A stretch of DNA of 64,000 bases from Dietzia sp. ANT_WB102 (GTDB lineage: Bacteria; Actinomycetota; Actinomycetes; Mycobacteriales; Mycobacteriaceae), in assembly GCF_008369165.1 (NCBI RefSeq), contig NZ_VOBA01000001.1, positions 806,001-870,000 of the forward strand. Direction: 5' to 3'. A program made the position numbers and the translations under genes. This document shows positions 1 to 8,170 of the stretch, piece after piece. Positions within the stretch are counted from its first letter, which is position 1; each line of letters begins with the position of its first letter. The notes under the pieces were generated by a model. The model searched no databases. It saw only the letters and a list, made by a program, of their open reading frames with translations, and was not told the origin of the DNA.

Positions 1-365
1 GCCTGGCCGACGTCATGGACAAGGACGTCGACTCGCTGCCGCTGGGTAACCGACGGTTGGTCGAGGTCGCACGGTCGCTGGCCGCCTCGCCCTCGGTTCT
101 CCTGCTGGACGAGGTCGGGTCCGGCCTCGACGAGGGCGACCTCGCCCGACTGGAGGACCTGCTCCGCCGCATCCGCGACGCCGGGGTCACCATCATCCTC
201 GTCGAGCACAACTTCCCGCTGGTCATGCGCCTGGCCGACCACGTCCACGTGCTCTCGCGCGGTACCACGCTCGTCGAGGGGGCCCCGTCCGAGATCCGCG
301 ACAACCCCGACGTGGCCACCGAATACCTGGGCACCACGCCCGAGAACACCGGAGGTGCCCAGTGA
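1..365 (+). CDS. livG: Branched-chain amino acid ABC transporter ATPase LivG, 3' part
   Basis: This is the C-terminal third of an ABC ATPase; the start lies left of the window and the reading frame is open from base 3. The degenerate signature segment LPLGNRRLVEVARSLA replaces the usual LSGGQ, as is common in LivG proteins. It is followed by Walker B (VLLLDE) and a switch His in LVEHNF. The stop codon overlaps the GTG start of the next gene, a livF-type ATPase, by three bases, so the two are translationally coupled. LivG and LivF form the ATPase pair of a high-affinity amino acid (or urea) importer; the binding protein and permeases presumably lie upstream. The assignment to branched-chain amino acids rather than urea or short amides is inferred. 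Confidence 0.85.
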   Translation, partial: LADVMDKDVDSLPLGNRRLVEVARSLAASPSVLLLDEVGSGLDEGDLARLEDLLRRIRDAGVTIILVEHNFPLVMRLADHVHVLSRGTTLVEGAPSEIRDNPDVATEYLGTTPENTGGAQ

Positions 366-1087
366 CGATGCTGCACGTGCAAGGTCTCGGCGGTGGATAC
401 GGCGACCTGACCGTCCTCCATGACGTCGACCTCGAGGTGGGCGCGGGCACCCTCCAGGTGGTCCTGGGCCGCAACGGCGCCGGCAAGACCTCACTGATGT
501 CGGCGATCGCGGGCCTGCTGCCCACCGTCCGGACGGGCACGATCTCCGTCAACGGCCGGGACGTCACCGCCCTGCCCGCCCACAAGCGGGCCGCCGCAGG
601 GATCGGCCTGGTCCAAGAGGGTAAGCGGGTGTTCCGCGCCCGGACGGTGGAGGAGAACCTCCTGCTGGGCACCTACTCCAGCCCCGGCTGGTCCATGCGA
701 TCGGCGGCCCGCAAGCAGGCGCTGGCGGCCGCGTACGAACGATTCCCGGTGCTGCACGAGAAGCGGGCCGACCGCGCCGGAGGTCTGTCCGGCGGCCAGC
801 AGCAGATGCTCGCCATCGCCCAGGCGCTCGCAGCCGACCCGAAGGTGCTCCTACTCGACGAGCCCTCCGCCGGACTGGCACCGGCCATCCGCGCCGAGGT
901 CTTCGCCACCGCCCGTGGCCTGCGCGACGAGGGCCTGGCCGTCGTGGTGGTGGAACAACTCGTCGACGTGGCGTTGGACGTGGCCGACTCCGTGGCCGTC
1001 CTCGACTCCGGACGGATCGTGTCCTCGGGCCCGCCCGAGCAGTACCGCGACGGCGAGTTGCTGCAGGCGATCTACCTGGGAGGGTGA
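362..1087 (+). CDS. livF: Branched-chain amino acid ABC transporter ATPase LivF
   Basis: A 241-residue ABC ATPase of normal LivF length. Walker A is GRNGAGKT near residue 40, the signature LSGGQQQ near residue 145, Walker B KVLLLDE near residue 163, and the H-loop position reads VVVEQ, with Gln in place of His as in many LivF proteins. The GTG start overlaps the livG stop. It would energise amino acid uptake at the membrane together with LivG. Its 3' end overlaps the 3' end of the convergent SDR gene by 16 bases, so no terminator can lie between them. Substrate specificity cannot be read from the ATPase; urea (UrtE) is the main alternative. Confidence 0.88.
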   Translation: MTMLHVQGLGGGYGDLTVLHDVDLEVGAGTLQVVLGRNGAGKTSLMSAIAGLLPTVRTGTISVNGRDVTALPAHKRAAAGIGLVQEGKRVFRARTVEENLLLGTYSSPGWSMRSAARKQALAAAYERFPVLHEKRADRAGGLSGGQQQMLAIAQALAADPKVLLLDEPSAGLAPAIRAEVFATARGLRDEGLAVVVVEQLVDVALDVADSVAVLDSGRIVSSGPPEQYRDGELLQAIYLGG

Positions 1088-2031
1088 CGGCGGCCGGGCA
1101 GATCACCATGGGCAGTGCCTGAGCCGGCAGTACTGGCCAGGGCCGCCCGGATGGCGTCGTCGATCCCCGTCATCTGCCAGCCCTCTGGGAACAGTCCCGT
1201 GGTGGGCTGGCCGACCACCATGTCGTGCTGCAGGCTCTCGATGAGTGCGCCCACCGTCGCGCCGTCCTGCCCCACCAGAGGGGAGAGGCCGGCGGCGACG
1301 AGGTCCCACGGCACCCCGGGCACCGGGATGCGCAGCGTGGGCAGTCCCGCGAGGCGTGAGTAGCGGGCGAGCAGGGCGGGATAGGTCAGGGCCTCACCGC
1401 AGCCCAGGTCGCCGTGGCCGGAGCGGGGGGCGCCCTCCAGCGCGTGGCACACCGCTTCCACCACGTCGCGTTGGGCGACGGGCTCGACCCTGCGGCGGCG
1501 CATCCATCGTGGAACCGGCTGGACGGGGAGCAGCTCGCATAGTGTGCGCAGCACCTCGAAACTGGTCGAACCCGCTCCCAGCACCACCCCGGCCCGGAGA
1601 GTGAACACGGGAGTGGGCCCGGCCGAGAGCAGCGTCTCCACCTCGAGGCGGGACGCCATGTGCCGGGACAGCGGCCGGCGGTCGTCTCCGGAGGGTGCCA
1701 GTCCGGAGACATAGACGCACCGGCGTGTGCCCGCGGCGGCCATCGCCTCGCGCATCGCAACGGCGCCCGTGGCGTCCTCCCGCCGGAAATCGGTGCCGGC
1801 ACCCATCCGGTGCACCAGGTAGACCACGTCGTCGACACCGTCGAGGGCGTCCGGGAGGTGGGAGGGGGCCAGGACGTCGCAGTGCACCGTCTCGACCCGG
1901 TCGGTCCAGGGGTGCACGGTGGCACGGCGAGGGTCGGTGACTCCGGCCCGCACGTGGTGGCCACGCTCGAGCAGGGCGGGTACCAGGCGTGAGCCCAGGT
2001 ACCCGCCCGACCCGACGACGAGGATGGTCAC
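1072..2031 (-). CDS. NAD(P)H-binding atypical SDR family protein
   Basis: A 319-residue Rossmann-fold protein. The N-terminus carries the dinucleotide motif GSGGYLGSRL (residues 7-16), an acidic-to-basic switch region and DVVYLVHRMG, typical of the atypical SDR5/YbjT-like NAD(P)H-binding family. It ends after about 319 residues and lacks the extra C-terminal domain of the longer YbjT-like proteins. The GTG start overlaps the ptsH stop (GTGA), so it is the last gene of the fru-pts operon. A role in sugar uptake is not known for the family; the coupling may only reflect co-transcription. In-frame extension further upstream is rejected because it would run through ptsH and fruA on the same strand. 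Substrate unknown. Confidence 0.75.
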   Translation of the reverse strand: MTILVVGSGGYLGSRLVPALLERGHHVRAGVTDPRRATVHPWTDRVETVHCDVLAPSHLPDALDGVDDVVYLVHRMGAGTDFRREDATGAVAMREAMAAAGTRRCVYVSGLAPSGDDRRPLSRHMASRLEVETLLSAGPTPVFTLRAGVVLGAGSTSFEVLRTLCELLPVQPVPRWMRRRRVEPVAQRDVVEAVCHALEGAPRSGHGDLGCGEALTYPALLARYSRLAGLPTLRIPVPGVPWDLVAAGLSPLVGQDGATVGALIESLQHDMVVGQPTTGLFPEGWQMTGIDDAIRAALASTAGSGTAHGDLPGRRHPPR

Positions 2032-2285
2032 TCGGCGTCGAGGTCCTGCTCGATGAGCGCCGCGATCTCGGCGACCGCGTCGGCGTTCTCGCCGCTCACC
2101 GTCACCTGGGCACCCTTCTCGGCCCCGAGCGCCATGATGAGCATGGCGGAGGCGGCGTCCGCCTCCTCCTCGCCGTAGACGATCTCGATATCGGTCTCGT
2201 ACTTCTCGGCGGCCTCGGCGATGATCCCCGCGGGGCGGGCGTGGAGACCCTCGGCCGATCCGACGGTGACGGTGGTGCTGGGCAT
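2028..2285 (-). CDS. ptsH: Phosphocarrier protein HPr
   Basis: An 85-residue HPr, the cytosolic phosphocarrier that takes phosphate from enzyme I on His15 and passes it to the EIIA domain of sugar permeases. The active-site loop GLHARPA is intact with His15. The regulatory-serine region reads AASAMLIMALG, which keeps a Ser but is not the canonical Firmicute HPr-kinase site, as expected in actinobacteria. It sits 75 bases downstream of fruA and directly before the SDR gene in a leftward operon, while ptsI is divergent about 4.2 kb away. Actinobacteria often keep ptsH next to fruA, so it probably also serves other PTS permeases. Confidence 0.95.
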   Translation of the reverse strand: MPSTTVTVGSAEGLHARPAGIIAEAAEKYETDIEIVYGEEEADAASAMLIMALGAEKGAQVTVSGENADAVAEIAALIEQDLDAE

Positions 2286-2360
2286 GCTGTTTTCCTCTCA
2301 ACATCGATGGTGCTGGACTCGGGTGGGGGGTGCTTCCCCGCCATCGTGCAGGCTCGGGCG

Positions 2361-4469
2361 TCAGGCCGCGACCGGCTGGGGCGCGGCGGCCGGGACCGGG
2401 GTGGGTTCGCGGCGGGTGGACTTGGCGACCACCACGGCCGCGCACGCGATCAGGGTCCCGGCGAGGATGGCCAGGAGGTAGCCCCAGACCGGGTTGATGG
2501 CGAACAGCACGAACAGTCCGCCGTGGGGCGCGTACGACTCGACCGAGAACGCCATGATGAGCGCGCCGGTCACGGCGCCACCGGCCATCATCGACGGGAT
2601 CACGCGGAGCGGGTCGGCGGCAGCGAACGGGATCGCCCCCTCGGTGATGAAGCTGGCACCCAGCAGGAACGCGGCGCGGCCGTTCTCCTGCTCGACCGGA
2701 CTGAACAGGCGCTTGCGCACGACGGTGGCCAGGCCCATCGCCAGTGGCGGCACCATGCCGGCAGCCATCACCGCGGCCATGATCCGGAGCGTCGCCGGGT
2801 TGTCGGCGACCAGCCCCGCGGTGGCGAACGTGTACGCCGCCTTGTTGACCGGCCCGCCCAGGTCGAAGCACATCATCAGGCCCAGGATCACGCCGAGCAG
2901 GATCACCGACGAGCCGGTCATGCCGCCGAGCCACGACTCCATGGCCGAGGTCAGCGAGGCCAGGGGGCGTCCGAGCAGCAGGAACATCAGCAGGCCGATC
3001 ACGAGCGAGCCGATGAGCGGCATGAGCACCACCGGCATGAGCCCGGCCAGCCAGCGGGGGGTCTTCCACGTGGTCATCCATCGCACCAGGTAGCCGGCGA
3101 GGATGCCGGTGACGAGTGCGCCGATGAACCCGGCGCCGAGGGTGGCCGCCAGGGCTCCGCCGACGAAGCCCGGCGCGATGCCGGGCCGGTCGGCGAGGCC
3201 GTAGGCGATGTATCCGGACAATACGGCGATCATGAAGCCCATCGCAGCCTGCCCGATCGCGAACAGGACAGCGCCGAGATAGAGGCGCAGTCCGGAGTTG
3301 GTGAGGGCCTCTGCGCCGGCGGTGCCGGCGGGCACGATCTGGTCGTTGAGGTGCCACACTTCGCCGGGGAGGTCGGTGAGGGTGAACGAGGTGGACAGCT
3401 CCTTCCACACGAACGCCACGTCGTATCCGGCGAACAGGAAGCCCAGGGCGAGCAGCAGGCCGCCGGCGGCGACGAACGGGATCATGTACGACACGCCGGT
3501 CATCACTGCGCGTTGCAGGACGCGTGCCCAGTGCTCGTCGGCCCCCGAGGAGCCCGAGCCGGAGCCGCCGTCGGCACTGCCTGCCTCTGCCGACACGCGC
3601 CTCGCCCGCGGGTCACGGGCCGCGGCCAACGCCTCGTCGAGCACCTTGTCGGGCGCGTCGATCGCCTTCTTCACGCCGTACTCGACGACGGGTTTGCCGG
3701 CGAACCGGCCACGGTCACGCACGCCCACGTCGGTGGCGAAGACGACCGCGTCCGCGGCCTCGATCACCGCCGCGTCGAGCGGGGTGGCGCCGGCCGACCC
3801 CTGCGTCTCCACGTGCAGCTCGACGCCGCGCGCCTCGGCCGCCTGGGCGAGCGAGTCGGCGGCCATGTAGGTGTGTGCGATGCCGGTGGGGCAGGCGGTC
3901 ACCGCGACCACCCGGGCCGGCGCATCGGCTGGAGGCGAGCCGGGGCGCGACGACGGGGTCGAGGCCGACGTCGCGGCCGGTGACGGTGACGATGACGACG
4001 ACGCGGTCTCCTTCTTCGGCGTGAGCACCCCCTCGATGACCGCGACCGCCTCGTCCGGTGTGGCCGCAGACCGGAGGGAGGTGACGAACTCGGCGCGGAC
4101 GAGATTGCGCGCGAGCGTGGCCAGCAGTTTCAGGTGCTCCTTCCCGCCGCCGGCGGGTGCCCCGATCATCAGGACCAGGTCGGCGGGCCCGTCCTTGGCG
4201 CCGAAGTCGACGGGCGGGTCGAGCCTCGCGAAGGCCAGGCTCGGCACGGACACCGCCTCGGACTTGCAGTGTGGGATCGCGATCCCGCCCTTCATGCCGG
4301 TGGCCGCCTTCTCTTCGCGGGCGGTGAGGTCGCGTACGAGCGCGTCGTGATCGTCGGCCCGGCCGGCGTCGACGAGGGTTGAGGCCAGGGCCCGGATCAC
4401 CTCCTGCTTGGTGCCGCCGAGGTCGGCGTCGAGCCGTACGGTGGCGGTCTCGATGATCGGCTGGTTCAT
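2361..4469 (-). CDS. fruA: PTS fructose transporter subunit EIIABC
   Basis: A 702-residue fused fructose permease. The EIIA domain (about residues 1-150) holds the phospho-acceptor His67 in AIPHCKS. A Ser/Pro/Ala-rich linker (about 155-185) leads to the EIIB domain with active Cys193 in TACPTGIAHTY. The EIIC membrane domain follows a second linker rich in Gly/Ser and has eight or more hydrophobic segments from about residue 310. It takes up fructose as fructose-1-phosphate, the substrate of the neighbouring FruK. It lies between fruK (73 bases upstream) and ptsH in one leftward operon, likely controlled by the DeoR-type regulator at the operon head. Length and domain order match the actinobacterial family. 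Confidence 0.95.
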   Translation of the reverse strand: MNQPIIETATVRLDADLGGTKQEVIRALASTLVDAGRADDHDALVRDLTAREEKAATGMKGGIAIPHCKSEAVSVPSLAFARLDPPVDFGAKDGPADLVLMIGAPAGGGKEHLKLLATLARNLVRAEFVTSLRSAATPDEAVAVIEGVLTPKKETASSSSSPSPAATSASTPSSRPGSPPADAPARVVAVTACPTGIAHTYMAADSLAQAAEARGVELHVETQGSAGATPLDAAVIEAADAVVFATDVGVRDRGRFAGKPVVEYGVKKAIDAPDKVLDEALAAARDPRARRVSAEAGSADGGSGSGSSGADEHWARVLQRAVMTGVSYMIPFVAAGGLLLALGFLFAGYDVAFVWKELSTSFTLTDLPGEVWHLNDQIVPAGTAGAEALTNSGLRLYLGAVLFAIGQAAMGFMIAVLSGYIAYGLADRPGIAPGFVGGALAATLGAGFIGALVTGILAGYLVRWMTTWKTPRWLAGLMPVVLMPLIGSLVIGLLMFLLLGRPLASLTSAMESWLGGMTGSSVILLGVILGLMMCFDLGGPVNKAAYTFATAGLVADNPATLRIMAAVMAAGMVPPLAMGLATVVRKRLFSPVEQENGRAAFLLGASFITEGAIPFAAADPLRVIPSMMAGGAVTGALIMAFSVESYAPHGGLFVLFAINPVWGYLLAILAGTLIACAAVVVAKSTRREPTPVPAAAPQPVAA

Positions 4470-4542
4470 GGCCGTACTCCGTGTCCTGTCAGGGGGGCGA
4501 ATGGCGAGGGTGTCGGGTCAGGGGGGCTGGTGGTGCGGGGCA

Positions 4543-5502
4543 TCAGTCGAGCCTGCGCACCGTGGCGCGGAATGTGGACGGATCGAGCCCCAGCGGCAGG
4601 CCGGTGCCGGGCAGGGACGCGGCCACGCTGCCGTGGTTGACCGCCCACACCAGCCGGTCCTCCGGGGTGAGGCCGCGAGCCTCGGCCAGCAGGTATCCCG
4701 CGAGCGCGGAGTCTCCGGCCCCGACCGTGGATCTGACCTGCACGGGCGGGGTGTTCGCGTACCACGCCTCGCCGTCGTCGACCAGGACGGCTCCGGCCCC
4801 TCCCAGGGTGACCAGGGCCGTCGTCACGCCCTTGTCGCGCAACGCCCGCGCGGCGTCTACTACGGGGGTCGTGTCGCCGTCGGCGGCGCGACGCTCCAAC
4901 TCGGCGCCGTCGACGCCGACGAGTTGCCCGAGCTCGTCGCCGTTGGGTTTGACCAGGTCGGGGGCGGCGCCGGGCAGCCGCGCCGCGAGGGCTGCCAGGG
5001 GCGCGTCGGAGGTGTCGACGGCGAGGCGGGCCCCGGCGGGGCGAAGCTCGGCGACCAGGTCGGCGTAGAAGTCGTCCGGTACGCCACGCGGCAGCGAACC
5101 GCACAACACCACCCATCCCGCGTCCCGAGCGAGCGCGAGGATCGTCGAGCACACGCGGTCGAGGGTGGCGGGGTCGACCTCGGGGCCCGGGGCATTGATC
5201 TTGGTGGTGACGCCGTCCGGGTCGGCCACGGTGAGGTTGATCCGCACGGCACCGACCGCGGGGACCACGGTCGCCGCGACGCCGGATGCCCCGCACATCG
5301 CCACGAACGGATCGTCCTCCGGAGCCGGGAACACCGCCTGCGAGTCGACTCCGCCCCCGGCGAGGACGCGGGCGACGTTGACCCCCTTGCCGCCGGGGGA
5401 GTCGTCGACAGTCGTGATGCGGTTGACCCCGCCCACGGTGAGCGGCGAAGGCAAATGCGCGGTGCGGTCGACCGACGGGTTCATGGTGAGAGTGACGATC
5501 AT
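4543..5502 (-). CDS. fruK: 1-phosphofructokinase
   Basis: A 319-residue PfkB-family sugar kinase that phosphorylates fructose-1-phosphate to fructose-1,6-bisphosphate. The N-terminus MIVTLTMNPSVDRT and the GGKGVNVARVL motif (about residues 38-48) are typical of 1-phosphofructokinase. The C-terminal anion-hole/catalytic motif STVGAGDSALAGY contains the catalytic Asp. The start was placed at the ATG overlapping the fruR stop by ATGA; an in-frame extension upstream would duplicate coding space of fruR. It lies between fruR and fruA. Family members also include tagatose-6-phosphate kinases, but the context points to fructose. Confidence 0.94.
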   Translation of the reverse strand: MIVTLTMNPSVDRTAHLPSPLTVGGVNRITTVDDSPGGKGVNVARVLAGGGVDSQAVFPAPEDDPFVAMCGASGVAATVVPAVGAVRINLTVADPDGVTTKINAPGPEVDPATLDRVCSTILALARDAGWVVLCGSLPRGVPDDFYADLVAELRPAGARLAVDTSDAPLAALAARLPGAAPDLVKPNGDELGQLVGVDGAELERRAADGDTTPVVDAARALRDKGVTTALVTLGGAGAVLVDDGEAWYANTPPVQVRSTVGAGDSALAGYLLAEARGLTPEDRLVWAVNHGSVAASLPGTGLPLGLDPSTFRATVRRLD

Positions 5503-6266
5503 GGCAGCACGACCTCGATTCCGTGAGTGTCCAGTGCGGAGGCCAGCGGGCCCGGCGGGGGAGTGTCTGTGACCAGGGTGTCGATCCGGTCCAGGTGGGC
5601 GAATGAAACCAGGAACTCGTGCCCGAACTTGCTCGAGTCGGCGAGCGCGACGACCCGGCGAGCCGCCCCACACATGGCGTTCTTGACCGCCGCCTCGTCT
5701 GGGTCCGGGGTGGTGAGACCGCGCTCCGGGTGGAGGCCGTTGGTGCCTACGAAGGCCACGTCGACCCGGATCGAGTCCAGCGTCCGCAGTACGGTCGGGC
5801 CCACGCACGCGCCGGTGAGGCCGCGGACCGTCCCGCCGAGCACGTGCAGGGTCTCCGTGGCCGCGCGGTGCAGGCCGTCGGCGATGGGAACCGAGTTGGT
5901 GAGGATCGTGAGTCCGTGATCGGTGGGCAACGACTCGGCGAAACTCGCGGTCGTGGACCCCGCGTCGATGAGGATCGTTCCGCCCGCGGCCGGCAGCAGG
6001 CGCAGCGCGGCGCGGCCGATGGCCGACTTGGCGTCCACGTTCTCCGACCGGCGCGCGGCCAGTGTCCGCTCGACGCGGCCGCCTGGGACAGCGGGCACCG
6101 CCCCGCCGTGGGTCCGTTCGAGGTGTCCCTCAGACTCCAACAGCGACAGATCGCGGCGGATGGTCTCGGCGCTCACGTCGAGGTCAGTCGCGAGTCCGGC
6201 GACCGTGACCCGCCCGGAGGCGGCCAGCGTCTCCGTGATGTGCCGCCGTCGCTCGCTGCCGTACAT
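5499..6266 (-). CDS. fruR: DeoR/GlpR-family transcriptional regulator of the fructose PTS
   Basis: A 255-residue DeoR-family repressor. The N-terminal winged helix (RRRHITETLAASGRVTV, then the recognition helix VSAETIRRDLSLLE) is characteristic. The C-terminal DeoR sensor domain has the sugar-phosphate binding features GGTILIDAGSTT and VAFVGTNGL. Such proteins usually release DNA on binding a phosphorylated sugar, here plausibly fructose-1-phosphate. It heads the operon fruR-fruK-fruA-ptsH-SDR and is divergent from ptsI. The intervening 171 bases hold three 17-bp tandem repeats that are the obvious operator candidates. The symbol follows the corynebacterial FruR naming and is inferred from context. 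Confidence 0.88.
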   Translation of the reverse strand: MYGSERRRHITETLAASGRVTVAGLATDLDVSAETIRRDLSLLESEGHLERTHGGAVPAVPGGRVERTLAARRSENVDAKSAIGRAALRLLPAAGGTILIDAGSTTASFAESLPTDHGLTILTNSVPIADGLHRAATETLHVLGGTVRGLTGACVGPTVLRTLDSIRVDVAFVGTNGLHPERGLTTPDPDEAAVKNAMCGAARRVVALADSSKFGHEFLVSFAHLDRIDTLVTDTPPPGPLASALDTHGIEVVLP

Positions 6267-6289
6267 GAGGACCGACCCCTCTCCGTTGA

Positions 6290-6340
6290 CCGAGCGTGTT
6301 GAATGACTGAGTGCGTTGGATGACCGAGTGTGTTGGATTC
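6290..6340. promoter_or_regulatory. Three 17-bp tandem repeats, candidate FruR operators
   Basis: Three head-to-tail 17-mers occupy 6290-6306, 6307-6323 and 6324-6340 with an exact 17-bp period and a consensus close to CYGAGYGYGTTGRATGA. A weaker fourth copy (10 of 17 matching) begins at 6344, shifted by three bases, and overlaps the -35 region of the proposed ptsI promoter. They lie between the divergent fruR and ptsI starts. Binding by FruR is inferred from position only. Confidence 0.6.
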
Positions 6341-6352
6341 TGCCCGAAACGG

Positions 6353-6381
6353 TTGGAAAGTCAAGCGGATTTAGTTACGCT
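6353..6381 (+). promoter_or_regulatory. Predicted ptsI promoter
   Basis: TTGGAA (6353-6358) and TACGCT (6376-6381) are separated by 17 bases, a good match to a housekeeping actinobacterial promoter. They lie 57 bases upstream of the chosen ptsI start and directly beside the 17-bp repeats, so a bound repressor would block it. Confidence 0.5.
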
Positions 6382-6437
6382 CGTCACAACGCTGATCGAT
6401 GAAGCGGGCGCGGGCGCCCGGTTCGCTAGGAGCTCCC

Positions 6438-8165
6438 ATGACGCAGCAGTCGAAGACCGGGGCGGTCATCCGCGGCACCGGCGTGGTCGCCGGACTCGCC
6501 TACGGCCCCGCCCGGTGGGTCGTCAGGCCGGATGAACTGGATCCGGGGCCCGCGGCGGGCGGCGGCGACTCGGACGAGCAGGACCAGCCGGACGAGGGCC
6601 GGGTCGAGGCGGGCCGTGAGCGCTTCGCCGCGGCGGCACGCACCGTCGCCGAACGCCTCGATCAGCGGGCCGCGCTGGCAACCGGTGTCAGCGCCGAGGT
6701 CCTGTCCGCAAACGCCGTCCTCGCCAGGGACCGCGGGTGGGCAAAGGCGGTCGTCAAGGAGCTGAAGAAGGGCGCGTCGGTGGAGGCGGCGGCGGTGGCG
6801 GCCACAGAGACCTTCGCCGAGATGTTCGCCAAGATCGGCGGGCGGCAGGCCGAACGCATCACCGACCTGCGTGACATCTGCGCCCGCGTCGTAGCCGAGC
6901 TTCGCGGCCTGCCCGAACCCGGCATCCCCGAGTTCGACGAGCCGGGCGTGCTCATGGCCGACGACCTCGCCCCGGCGGACACCGCCGGACTCGACCCGGC
7001 TCTTGTGCTGGCGATCGTGTGCGAACACGGCGGCCCCACCTCGCACACCGCGATCATCGCGCGGCAGCTCGGCATCCCATGCATGGTCGCCGTCGGCGGA
7101 CTCACCGCGGTCGTCGACGGTACGCACGTGCTGGTGGATGCGGCAGCGGGCACCGTCACCGTCGAGCCGGAGGCGGGGCCCGCCACGGCGCAGGCCGACG
7201 CGGACCGGCGGAACCGCGCGCTCGCCGCTGACTGGACCGGGCCCGCAGCCCTGGCCGACGGGCACCCGGTGCACTTGCTGGCTAACGTGCAGGACGGCGC
7301 GGGCGCCGAGGACGCGGCGTCGGGCCCGGCTGGCGGGATCGGCCTGTTCCGCACCGAACTGGCGTTCCTCGACCGGGCCAGTGAACCGACCCACGACGAG
7401 CAGGTCGACCTCTACGCCCGCGTCCTCGGGTCGTTCCCGGACGCCAGGGTCGTCACGAGGACGCTGGACGCCGGCTCGGACAAGCCGTTGGCGTTCGCGG
7501 GGATGACCGAGGAGGACAATCCGGCACTGGGCGTCCGCGGCATCCGCGTGGACCTCATCGACCCCGGGCTGCTGGACCGGCAGCTCGACGCCCTCGCCGC
7601 GGCCGGCCGTCGGGTGGGCGGGGCGCAGTCCTCCCCGTGGGTGATGGCCCCCATGGTCGCCACCGTCGACGAGGCCCGGGACTTCGCCGATCGCTGCCGC
7701 CAGCGCGGCCTGACGCCCGGGATCATGGTCGAGGTGCCCTCGGTCGCGGTGGCCGTCGACCGGTTCCTCCCTCACATCGACTTCCTCTCGATCGGCACCA
7801 ACGACCTCACGCAGTACGTCATGGCCGCCGACCGGATGTCCTCCGACCTGGCCGCCCTCACCGACCCGTGGCAGCCCGCCGTGCTCCGGCTCATCCGAGC
7901 GGTCGCCGAGGCCGCGGCCCGATCGTCGGATGGCCGCACGATCCCGGTCGGGGTGTGCGGCGAGGCGGCGGCCGACCCGAACCTGGCCTGCGTCCTGCTG
8001 GGGCTCGGCGTCAGTTCACTGTCCGTGGCCACCGCGGCGCTGCCGTTCGTCGGCGCCGCACTGGCCGAGGTCACGTTCGAGCAGTGCCGTGAGCTCGCCG
8101 CACTGGCGCTGGACAGTGACACGGCCCTCGAGGCCCGCGACGCGGTTCTCGCCGCGAGGAGCTGA
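6438..8165 (+). CDS. ptsI: Phosphoenolpyruvate-protein phosphotransferase (enzyme I)
   Basis: A 575-residue enzyme I, which transfers phosphate from phosphoenolpyruvate to HPr. The phospho-His is H203 in GGPTSHTAIIARQLGIPC. The C-terminal PEP-binding barrel shows GIGLFRTE, the PEP signature SIGTNDLTQYVMAADR and the late VCGEAA motif. The ATG at 6438 was chosen because AGGAG sits six bases upstream; an ATG 39 bases earlier is in frame but has no such site. It is transcribed away from the fruR operon, five bases ahead of the dienelactone hydrolase gene, which may be co-transcribed. Length matches the family. Confidence 0.95.
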   Translation: MTQQSKTGAVIRGTGVVAGLAYGPARWVVRPDELDPGPAAGGGDSDEQDQPDEGRVEAGRERFAAAARTVAERLDQRAALATGVSAEVLSANAVLARDRGWAKAVVKELKKGASVEAAAVAATETFAEMFAKIGGRQAERITDLRDICARVVAELRGLPEPGIPEFDEPGVLMADDLAPADTAGLDPALVLAIVCEHGGPTSHTAIIARQLGIPCMVAVGGLTAVVDGTHVLVDAAAGTVTVEPEAGPATAQADADRRNRALAADWTGPAALADGHPVHLLANVQDGAGAEDAASGPAGGIGLFRTELAFLDRASEPTHDEQVDLYARVLGSFPDARVVTRTLDAGSDKPLAFAGMTEEDNPALGVRGIRVDLIDPGLLDRQLDALAAAGRRVGGAQSSPWVMAPMVATVDEARDFADRCRQRGLTPGIMVEVPSVAVAVDRFLPHIDFLSIGTNDLTQYVMAADRMSSDLAALTDPWQPAVLRLIRAVAEAAARSSDGRTIPVGVCGEAAADPNLACVLLGLGVSSLSVATAALPFVGAALAEVTFEQCRELAALALDSDTALEARDAVLAARS

Positions 8166-8170
8166 TCGAC

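Noticed and set aside
2032-3408. Long in-frame upstream extension of the SDR gene at 1072-2031
   Set aside because: It runs through ptsH and fruA on the same strand in another frame; the GTG overlapping the ptsH stop gives a normal SDR N-terminus. High GC content keeps such frames open by chance.
1989-3983. 664-codon open frame on the plus strand
   Set aside because: It is antisense to ptsH and fruA, rich in Arg/Gly/Asp/His with no recognisable domain, a typical high-GC shadow frame.
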